Position numbers and translations under genes: made by a program. Shown here in pieces: positions 58,164 to 64,000 of a DNA stretch of 64,000 bases. Below the pieces are notes generated by a model. That model was not told where the DNA came from. It saw nothing but the letters and a program-made list of their open reading frames with translations, and did no database searches. The DNA comes from Nocardioides litoris (GTDB lineage: Bacteria > Actinomycetota > Actinomycetes > Propionibacteriales > Nocardioidaceae): positions 124,001 through 188,000 of the forward strand of contig NZ_VDMR01000003.1 in NCBI RefSeq assembly GCF_006346315.1, in the 5' to 3' direction. Position 1 is the stretch's first letter. Every line of letters starts with the position of its first letter.

Positions 58164-58859
58164 ATGCCGTCCGCACCCCAGACCGCCCGGGCCGCGGCCC
58201 GGGCCGAGCTCACGCGAGCGATCCTCGACCGCGCCGGTGAGCAGCTCGCCGAGACCGGGCCGGCCGCCCTGTCGGTCCGGGCCGTGGCCCGCGACCTCGG
58301 GATGGCCTCCTCGGCGGTCTACCGCTACTTCCCCAGCCGCGACGTCCTGCTCACCGCCCTGCTCGTCGAGGCGTACGACGACCTCGGCGCGGCCGTCGAG
58401 GCGGGCGACGGGGCCGCCCGCCCGCGTGACCTGCGCGGCCGCTGGCGCGGCATCGCCCACGCGCTGCGGACCTGGGCCCACGAGCACCCGCACCGCTACG
58501 CCCTGGCCTACGGCAGCCCGGTGCCCGGGTACGCCGCGCCCGGCGACACCGTCCAGCCCGCGACGCGGGTGCCGTTCGCCCTGCTCGGCCTGGTCCGCGA
58601 CGCCCAGGTCACCGGGCGCACGCCCGTCCAGGGGCTCCGCGTGCCGGCCGCGGAGAAGGCCTCGGTCGCCCGCGTCTCGGCCTTCACCACGCCGGCCCTC
58701 ACACCGGCCTACACGGTGCGGGCGCTGATGGCCTGGCAGACGCTCTTCGGGGCGGTCTCGCTCGAGCTGTTCGGCCACATGGCCGAGGCCGTGCTCGACC
58801 CCGCAGCCCACTACGCCCAGGTGGTCGACCAGCTCGCCGCCGACCTGGGGCTGTCGTGA
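58164..58859 (+). CDS. TetR/AcrR-family regulator
   Basis: A 231-residue repressor. The N-terminal helix-turn-helix spans about residues 15-62 (SVRAVARDLGMASSAVYRYFPSRDVLLTAL). The ligand domain is of the WHG type, with ALRTWAHEHPHRYALAYGSPVPGY. It overlaps the acyl-CoA ligase by 4 bases. Two near-identical palindromes upstream are likely autoregulatory sites and would also control the divergent epimerase. The ligand could be an acyl-CoA or acid related to the ligase substrate; that is inference. Confidence 0.92.
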   Translation: MPSAPQTARAAARAELTRAILDRAGEQLAETGPAALSVRAVARDLGMASSAVYRYFPSRDVLLTALLVEAYDDLGAAVEAGDGAARPRDLRGRWRGIAHALRTWAHEHPHRYALAYGSPVPGYAAPGDTVQPATRVPFALLGLVRDAQVTGRTPVQGLRVPAAEKASVARVSAFTTPALTPAYTVRALMAWQTLFGAVSLELFGHMAEAVLDPAAHYAQVVDQLAADLGLS

Positions 58860-60115
58860 GTCCGGCCCGACCGGGCCTCCAGCCCGGCGACCGGGTCGCG
58901 CTGCTGGTGCCGCCGTCGTCGGCGTACCTCGACGCGGTGCTCTCGTTGCTGGCCCGCGGGATCGTGCCGATCCCGCTCGACCCGCGCCTGACCGAGCACG
59001 AGCGCGCCCGGATCCTCACCCCGCTCTCCCCCACGCTCGTCGTGACCGACGACGAGGCACTGGCGGCCGTGACCACGGGCGACCGCGGCACCCCGCGGGC
59101 GCGACCGATGCACTGCACCAGCGGCACCACGGGCAACCCCAAGGGCGTGTGGAGCGGGCTGCTCGACCCGACGGACGCCGAGGCACTGGTGGCCGAGGAG
59201 CGCGACCTGTGGGGCTTCGCCGCCGACGACGTGAACCTGGTGCTCAGCCCGCTCTACCACTCCGCGCCGCTGCGCTTCGCGATGGGCACGGCCCTGGCCG
59301 GAGGGCGGGTCGTGCTGCCCGGACCGTTCGACCCGGCGGCCGTGACCGCGGCCATCGAGGCCGAGCGGCCGACCACGATGTTCTGCGTGCCGACGCACCT
59401 GCAGCGGCTCTTCGCGCACTGGGACGCGGTCGGGGTGCCCGACCTGTCGTCCTACCGCCTGGTCGCGCACGCCGGTGCGCCCTGCCCCACCGACGTCAAG
59501 CGGCGCCTGGTCGAGCTGTTCCCGGACGGCTCGACGTGGGAGTTCTACGGCTCGACCGAGGGGCAGTTCACCGCCTGCCGCAGCGAGGAGTGGCTCGCGA
59601 GGACGGGCACCGTCGGCCGCGCGCGCCCCGGCCGCACGCTGTCCACCGACGCCGACGGCACGATCTGGTGCGCGGTGCCGCCGCACGCCCGGTTCGAGTA
59701 CTTCGGCGACCCCGCCAAGACCGCCGCGGCCTGGCGGACCGTCGGCGGGCAGAGCAGCTTCACCGTCGGCGACCTCGGCCGGCTCGACGAGGACGGCTAC
59801 CTCTACCTCGACGGCCGCCGCGAGGACCTGCTCATCAGCGGCGGCGTCAACGTCTACCCGCTCGAGGTCGAGCAGGTGCTCGGCGAGCACCCCGGCGTCG
59901 ACGACATCGCGGTGTACGGCGTCGACGACCCCGACTGGGGCACGCGGGTGTGCGCGGCCGTGGTCGCCGGGGCCGGCGGCGTGGGCGAGGAGGAGCTGGA
60001 CGCCTTCGCCCGCGAACGCCTCGCCCCACCCAAGCGACCCAAGACCTACCGGTTCCTCGACGAGCTGCCCCGGACGTTGACCGGCAAGGTGCGGCGGGAC
60101 CAGCTCGGGACGTAG
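58856..60115 (+). CDS. Acyl-CoA synthetase (AMP-forming), N-terminally short
   Basis: A 419-residue adenylate-forming enzyme. The A3 motif CTSGTTGNPKGV is at about residues 87-98, YGSTEGQF corresponds to the A5 motif, GDLGRLDEDGYLYLDGRREDLL to A7/A8, and the catalytic lysine is in TLTGKVRR near the C-terminus (K411). The first 60-80 residues usual for the family are absent; it starts at GDRVALLVPPSSAYLDAVL. Overlap with the TetR gene fixes the start. The substrate acid is unknown. Confidence 0.88.
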   Translation: MSPARPGLQPGDRVALLVPPSSAYLDAVLSLLARGIVPIPLDPRLTEHERARILTPLSPTLVVTDDEALAAVTTGDRGTPRARPMHCTSGTTGNPKGVWSGLLDPTDAEALVAEERDLWGFAADDVNLVLSPLYHSAPLRFAMGTALAGGRVVLPGPFDPAAVTAAIEAERPTTMFCVPTHLQRLFAHWDAVGVPDLSSYRLVAHAGAPCPTDVKRRLVELFPDGSTWEFYGSTEGQFTACRSEEWLARTGTVGRARPGRTLSTDADGTIWCAVPPHARFEYFGDPAKTAAAWRTVGGQSSFTVGDLGRLDEDGYLYLDGRREDLLISGGVNVYPLEVEQVLGEHPGVDDIAVYGVDDPDWGTRVCAAVVAGAGGVGEEELDAFARERLAPPKRPKTYRFLDELPRTLTGKVRRDQLGT

Positions 60116-60124
60116 GACGACCCG

Positions 60125-61462
60125 TCAGCGCACGCGCACGCAGGTCGACGGCCCGGCGGCTCCGGGCCCGGCGAGGTTGCTCGCCACGAACCGCACGTGC
60201 AGCCGCCGCGCCGGCGTCCGGTGGACCGCCGACGGCCGGGGCAGGCCGCGCTGCGCCGTCCGCCAGCGCAGGCCCGTGGTCCGGCAGGTGCGGGCCGACG
60301 CGACCTTCAGCGCGTACGACGTCGCGCCGGTCGCAGCCGGGGCCGAGGCGACCACGCGGTCGCGCCGGGGCGAGCGCCCGGTCGGGCGGCCGGGGCGGCC
60401 CGGGAGCGGCGGCAGCGGACGCACCCGCACCGGGCGGCGTACGTCGTCGGCCGCCACCTCGAGCCGGCGCGAGGGCTGCACCCAGGTCTCGTAGACGTGG
60501 CCGTTGACCAGGCCACCCAGCACCCGGGTGCCCGCCGAAGGCAGGGACCCGAGCAGGACCGGCGCGGAACCCGCGGTCACGTCACGCACCCACCAGCGGT
60601 GCGCGTCGGCGCCGGGCGAGGCCGACCAGCTGACCCGGAGGCTGCGGTCGCCCGCCGACGCCGTGGTCGGAGCGGGCAGCCGGGGTCCGAGGGGCGGGTC
60701 CACGAGGGGGCGCGGCCAGGCGGGCCCCAGCCCCAGCTCGTGGAGGGCGTCGACCACCCCGGCCGCCAGCAGGACCTCGCCCCGGGCGTTGGGGTGGAGG
60801 CCGTCCCAGGTGTGGGTGTCCCGCGCGTAGCCGGTGGCGGTGTCGGCGACGACCACCCGCGCCACCGGGTCGTCGAGGTGCTCGGCCAGCTGCACGATCC
60901 CGGCGTTGACCGCGGGCGCTCGCTCCATCCAGGTCGGCGGCACGAGGCCGAGGACGACGTCGACGTCCGGACGCACCGCCCGCGCCTCGGCCACCAGCTC
61001 CGCCACGGCGCCGAGCACCTGCTCGACCGTCGCGCCGAGGAAGAGCAGGTCGTTGGTGCCCAGTAGCTCGACGACCACGTCCGGGTCGTGGTCCTCGACC
61101 AGGTCGCTGACCTCGTGGACCGGGAAGCTCAGGCTCTGGCCCCACCGGGCCGCGTGGTCGGGGTCGAAGGTCGGGTCGACGTAGTCGTGCGAGCCACCCT
61201 CGCCGGTCGCGACGTCCCACAGGTCGTCACGCGGGCCGACGAGGTCGGGGGCGCGGCCGTGGTCGGCGAGGTGGCGCCACATCCGCTGGCGCCACGTCTG
61301 GTCGCCCACCGAGCCGTGGGTGAGCGAGTCGCCCACGAGCAGGATGCGCGGGGCCGGGACCGCCGTCGCGGACGACGGCGTCGGCGTGACCGGGTCGAGG
61401 ACCGCGAGCACGGCGACCAGCGCGCCCACGACGCCGACCAGGCGCCTCCGTCCCGAGGCCAC
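60125..61462 (-). CDS. Secreted SGNH/GDSL hydrolase with fibronectin-like domains
   Basis: A 445-residue exported esterase-like protein. The signal peptide covers about residues 1-33. The SGNH domain has block I LLVGDSLTHG, block III GTNDLLF, and DGLHPNARG with the catalytic Asp and His (block V). From about residue 235 two beta-sandwich (fibronectin III-like) segments follow, with many basic residues near the C-terminus. The substrate is unknown: polysaccharide or lipid esters. GTG 61462 is preceded by TAGCAT at 6 bases, a leaderless pattern. Confidence 0.85.
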   Translation of the reverse strand: MASGRRRLVGVVGALVAVLAVLDPVTPTPSSATAVPAPRILLVGDSLTHGSVGDQTWRQRMWRHLADHGRAPDLVGPRDDLWDVATGEGGSHDYVDPTFDPDHAARWGQSLSFPVHEVSDLVEDHDPDVVVELLGTNDLLFLGATVEQVLGAVAELVAEARAVRPDVDVVLGLVPPTWMERAPAVNAGIVQLAEHLDDPVARVVVADTATGYARDTHTWDGLHPNARGEVLLAAGVVDALHELGLGPAWPRPLVDPPLGPRLPAPTTASAGDRSLRVSWSASPGADAHRWWVRDVTAGSAPVLLGSLPSAGTRVLGGLVNGHVYETWVQPSRRLEVAADDVRRPVRVRPLPPLPGRPGRPTGRSPRRDRVVASAPAATGATSYALKVASARTCRTTGLRWRTAQRGLPRPSAVHRTPARRLHVRFVASNLAGPGAAGPSTCVRVR

Positions 61463-61468
61463 CCGCCG

Positions 61469-61474
61469 ATGCTA
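61469..61474 (-). promoter_or_regulatory. -10 box of the SGNH hydrolase gene, leaderless arrangement
   Basis: TAGCAT on the minus strand, 6 bases before GTG 61462. Confidence 0.55.
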
Positions 61475-61540
61475 GGGGGCGCGACGGACGTCGTGGGCCG
61501 GATCGCCCACGCCGGGCGGACCAGTCGGACGGGTCGATGG

Positions 61541-62485
61541 TCAGCAGGCGAACTGGCGGCGGTAGGCCTGCGGGCTGACCCCGCGGACCCGGGTGAAGTG
61601 GTGGCGCAGCGTGGCGGCGTTGCCGAAGCCGACCTCGGCGGCGATCCGGTCGACGGAGTGCTCGGTGCGCTCGAGCATCTCCTCGGCGAGCTGGAGGCGC
61701 TGGGCGGTCACCCAGGCGTGCGGGGTCGTGCCGGTCTCGTCGCGGAACCGGCGGGCGAACGTGCGCGGCGACATGTGCGCCTGCTTGGCCAGCGTGTCGA
61801 CGTCGAGCGCCTCGTCGAGGTGCTCGCTGGCCCACGTCAGCACCGCGCCCAGGGTCTCGGCCTGGTGGTCGACCACCTGGCGGGCGATGAACTGGGCCTG
61901 GCCGCCGTCACGGTGCGGGGGCACGACGATGCGACGTGCGGTGGTGGCCGCGACCCGAGCCCCGAACACCTGCCGCATGAGGTGGAGCGAGGCGTCGATG
62001 CCCGCCGCCGAGCCCGCCCCGGTGAGCACGTTGCCGTCGTGGCAGTAGAGGACGTCGGGCCGCACGACCGCCGCGGGGTAGCGGCGCTGCATCCGGTCGG
62101 TGTAGCGCCAGTGGGTGGTGCACTCGCGCCCGTCGAGCAGGCCGGCCTCGCCGAGGATGAACGCCGCGCTGCAGTGGGCGTAGACCACCGCGCCGCGGTC
62201 GTGGGCGGCGTGCGCGACCTCGAGCACCGCCGGGTCGAAGTCGAGGAACTCGTAGCGGGGGGCGAAGCAGACGAGATCGGCGTCAGCGGCTGCGTCGAGC
62301 CCCGCGTCGACGTGCAGGTCGAAGCCGGACCGGCCCCGCACCCGGCCGGGCCGGGGCGTGCAGACCCGGAAGTCGAAGACCGGGTTGTCGTCGTCGGGGT
62401 GGTAGGGCTCCCCCCACACCTCGACGAGCGACCCGAGGCCGAAGGGCTCCGCGCCGTCCTGGACGACGACCGCGACCGTGTGCAT
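61541..62485 (-). CDS. GlxA-type AraC-family transcriptional regulator
   Basis: A 314-residue regulator. The N-terminal DJ-1/PfpI-like domain (about 1-175) has the elbow YAHCSAAFILGEAGLL with a Cys at the nucleophile position. The C-terminal double AraC helix-turn-helix includes VDTLAKQAHMSPRTFARRFRDETG and DRIAAEVGFGNAATLRHHFTRV. It is unrelated to the corynebacterial CRP-type GlxR despite the name. TAGGCT 6 bases before ATG 62485 indicates a leaderless mRNA. TGGCRGGA repeats upstream are probable binding sites. Confidence 0.9.
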   Translation of the reverse strand: MHTVAVVVQDGAEPFGLGSLVEVWGEPYHPDDDNPVFDFRVCTPRPGRVRGRSGFDLHVDAGLDAAADADLVCFAPRYEFLDFDPAVLEVAHAAHDRGAVVYAHCSAAFILGEAGLLDGRECTTHWRYTDRMQRRYPAAVVRPDVLYCHDGNVLTGAGSAAGIDASLHLMRQVFGARVAATTARRIVVPPHRDGGQAQFIARQVVDHQAETLGAVLTWASEHLDEALDVDTLAKQAHMSPRTFARRFRDETGTTPHAWVTAQRLQLAEEMLERTEHSVDRIAAEVGFGNAATLRHHFTRVRGVSPQAYRRQFAC

Positions 62486-62491
62486 GCGGCG

Positions 62492-62497
62492 AGCCTA
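62492..62497 (-). promoter_or_regulatory. -10 box of the GlxA-type regulator gene, leaderless arrangement
   Basis: TAGGCT on the minus strand, 6 bases before ATG 62485. Confidence 0.55.
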
Positions 62498-62506
62498 CGA
62501 CGCTGA

Positions 62507-62560
62507 TGGCAGGAAATCGACCGACAACGGCATTCCTGCCACTCGTGGCGGGATGTCGAC
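62507..62560. promoter_or_regulatory. Repeated TGGCRGGA motifs between GlxA and a divergent small gene
   Basis: TGGCAGGAAATCGAC (62507-62521) and TGGCGGGATGTCGAC (62546-62560) are direct repeats matching at 12 of 15 positions. An inverted copy, CATTCCTGCCA, is at 62531-62541. Such spaced half-sites are typical of AraC-family binding; the GlxA-type regulator is the obvious candidate. Confidence 0.5.
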
Positions 62561-62578
62561 AGGAGCATGATTGCTGCC

Positions 62579-62740
62579 ATGACCCTGTTGATCGTGCTCA
62601 CCGTCCTCGCGGTCGCCGGCCTCGTCGCCACCGTCCGCTCCGCCCTCCACGACGCGCCGGCCGCGCGCCCCCGCTCGCACCGCACCGACCTCGACTTCGT
62701 CGCTCCGGCTGCGCGGTCGTCGTACGACCGGATCGCCTGA
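62579..62740 (+). CDS. Small single-helix membrane protein
   Basis: A 53-residue protein: one hydrophobic helix (LLIVLTVLAVAGLVATV) at the N-terminus and a polar Arg/Ser/Asp tail with SSYDR near the end. No known family. An in-frame ATG at 62567 directly follows AGGAG but is too close for normal spacing, so ATG 62579 is chosen, with low certainty. It is divergent from the GlxA-type regulator gene and followed by a strong hairpin. Confidence 0.6.
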   Translation: MTLLIVLTVLAVAGLVATVRSALHDAPAARPRSHRTDLDFVAPAARSSYDRIA

Positions 62741-62766
62741 GCACCACCCACCACACGCACAAAGCC

Positions 62767-62802
62767 GGAAGGCCCGGTCCCCTCGAGGGGACCGGGCCTT
62801 CC
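62767..62802. terminator. Bidirectional hairpin between the small gene and rpsA
   Basis: A perfect 16-bp stem (GGAAGGCCCGGTCCCC and its complement) with a TCGA loop, 12 bases before the rpsA stop on the minus strand side and 27 bases after the small gene. Confidence 0.8.
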
Positions 62803-62814
62803 TGGTGTGACGGG

Positions 62815-64000
62815 TCAGTTGCCCCCGCCGGTGAGCTTCTCGCGGAGCGCCTGCAGCGCCTCGTCGGAGGCCAGCGAGCCGCCGTCGTCGTCGCCGCCGG
62901 TGTCGCCACCGGAGGAGTACGACGTGGCCTCGGCGGCCTCGGCGTTGGCCTGCTTGGCCTCGGCCTGCTGCTTGACGTGGGCCTCCCAGCGGGCGTGCGC
63001 CTTGGCGTACTGGTCCTCCCAGATCGCACGCTGCTCGTCGAAGCCCTCGAGCCACTCGCCCGACTCGGGGTCGAAGCCCTCGGGGTAGACGTAGTTGCCC
63101 TGCTCGTCGTAGGTGGCGGTCATGCCGTAGAGCGTCGGGTCGAACTCGTCGACGTCGGTGGCCGTCGTGGTCTCGTTGGCCTGCTTGAGCGACAGCGAGA
63201 TCCGGCGACGCTCGAGGTCGATGTCGATGATCTTGACCATGACGTCGTCGTTGACCTGGACGACCTGCTCGGGGATCTCCACGTGGCGCTCGGCCAGCTC
63301 GGAGATGTGCACCAGGCCCTCGATGCCCTCCTCGACGCGGACGAACGAGCCGAAGGGCACCAGCTTGGTGACCTTGCCCGGCACGATCTGGCCGATCTGG
63401 TGGGTGCGGGCGAAGTGCTGCCAGGGGTCCTCCTGCGTCGCCTTGAGCGACAGCGAGACCCGTTCGCGGTCCATGTCGACGTCGAGCACCTCGACGGTGA
63501 CCTCGTCACCGACGGTGACCACCTCGGACGGGTGGTCGATGTGCTTCCAGGACAGCTCGGAGACGTGGACCAGGCCGTCGACGCCGCCGAGGTCGACGAA
63601 CGCACCGAAGTTGACGATCGAGGAGACGACGCCCTTGCGGATCTGGCCCTTCTGCAGCTGGGTCAGGAAGCCGTGGCGGACCTCGGACTGGGTCTGCTCG
63701 AGCCAGGCACGGCGCGAGAGGACGACGTTGTTGCGGTTCTTGTCGAGCTCGATGATCTTGGCCTCGAGCGTCTGGCCGACGTAGGGCTGGAGGTCGCGCA
63801 CGCGGCGCATCTCCACCAGCGAGGCCGGCAGGAAGCCGCGCAGGCCGATGTCGAGGATGAGGCCGCCCTTGACGACCTCGATGACGGTGCCCTCGACGAC
63901 GCCGTCCTCCTCCTTGACCTGCTCGATGGTGCCCCAGGCGCGCTCGTACTGGGCGCGCTTCTTGGACAGGATCAGGCGACCCTCCTTGTCCTCCTTCTGG
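62815..64000 (-). CDS. rpsA: 30S ribosomal protein S1 (5' end beyond the window)
   Basis: At least 394 codons of S1, open to the right edge. Successive S1 RNA-binding repeats are visible: VVEGTVIEVVKGGLILDIGLR near the window edge, VSSIVNFGAFVDLGGVDGLVHVSELSW, and VTKLVPFGSFVRVEEGIEGLVHISELA. After the last S1 domain the C-terminus is acidic and Gly/Ser-rich (GGDTGGDDDGG). S1 helps mRNA binding at ribosomes, mostly for messages with leaders, which is of interest given the many predicted leaderless mRNAs here. Confidence 0.95.
   Translation of the reverse strand, partial: QKEDKEGRLILSKKRAQYERAWGTIEQVKEEDGVVEGTVIEVVKGGLILDIGLRGFLPASLVEMRRVRDLQPYVGQTLEAKIIELDKNRNNVVLSRRAWLEQTQSEVRHGFLTQLQKGQIRKGVVSSIVNFGAFVDLGGVDGLVHVSELSWKHIDHPSEVVTVGDEVTVEVLDVDMDRERVSLSLKATQEDPWQHFARTHQIGQIVPGKVTKLVPFGSFVRVEEGIEGLVHISELAERHVEIPEQVVQVNDDVMVKIIDIDLERRRISLSLKQANETTTATDVDEFDPTLYGMTATYDEQGNYVYPEGFDPESGEWLEGFDEQRAIWEDQYAKAHARWEAHVKQQAEAKQANAEAAEATSYSSGGDTGGDDDGGSLASDEALQALREKLTGGGN

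Noticed and set aside
60125..61462. Phospholipase or rhamnogalacturonan acetylesterase assignment for the SGNH protein
   Set aside because: The SGNH blocks are clear but nothing in the sequence points to a given substrate.

Overview
The window is 64 kb of very GC-rich chromosomal DNA from an actinobacterium. It reads as core genome with no phage, plasmid, insertion-sequence or CRISPR signature. Several families point to this phylum: the E1/E2-fused 2-oxoglutarate decarboxylase Kgd, small DUF6104, DUF5998 and DUF7455 proteins, an HrdB-type sigma factor with a Lys/Ala-rich N-terminus, an LprG/P55-type pair, GTG starts and TANNNT -10 boxes just before start codons. Nocardioidaceae (Nocardioides-like) is my best guess, but that is inference from gene content, not from a search.

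Layout. 1-9.8 kb (minus strand) is the classic actinobacterial run rho, rpmE, prfA, prmC, threonylcarbamoyl-AMP synthase, WecA/TagO-like transferase, two small membrane proteins, atpB and atpE, with an orphan CheY-like regulator attached to rho. 8.8-15.2 kb is argS-lysA-hom-thrC-thrB, an aspartate-family biosynthesis operon whose reading frames mostly overlap by 4 bases, beside a divergent tRNA-Arg(CCG). 15.3-19.6 kb holds an LPXTG-anchored protein, a truncated sensor with a LuxR-type regulator, an LCP ligase and a lipoprotein. 19.7-30.4 kb carries kgd, DUF6104, thymidine kinase, an alkaline-phosphatase-family hydrolase, DUF5998, a repeat-flanked AbiEi/PD-(D/E)XK-like gene and a GNAT/acyl-CoA ligase fusion.

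30.4-38.3 kb has the topoisomerase IV genes parC and parE enclosing an LprG lipoprotein, a P55-like MFS exporter and a beta-carbonic anhydrase. 38.3-46 kb includes DUF7455, a DMT permease, the principal sigma factor, an HhH-GPD protein, a universal stress protein, a glutamate-cysteine ligase-like protein and a DUF4192 protein. 45.6-54.4 kb has dinB, two tandem-GNAT proteins, pxpABC (5-oxoprolinase), oligopeptidase B and a second sigma-70 factor. 54.4-64 kb ends with a GNAT protein, an MFS permease, coaE, a His6-containing membrane protein, an epimerase divergent from a TetR/acyl-CoA-ligase operon, an SGNH hydrolase, a GlxA-type regulator and a partial rpsA.

The regulatory DNA is the most informative part. 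I see a perfect CRP/GlxR-type site before the ATP synthase cluster, two GGAAT-N18-GTT (SigR/SigH-type) promoters before the second sigma factor and DUF7455, a pair of near-identical TetR-type operators, and a recurring TANNNT-N6-8-start arrangement predicting leaderless mRNAs for at least ten genes. The best candidate for something undescribed is the PD-(D/E)XK/AbiEi-like gene bracketed by two inverted copies of a structured repeat containing a near-identical long palindrome.
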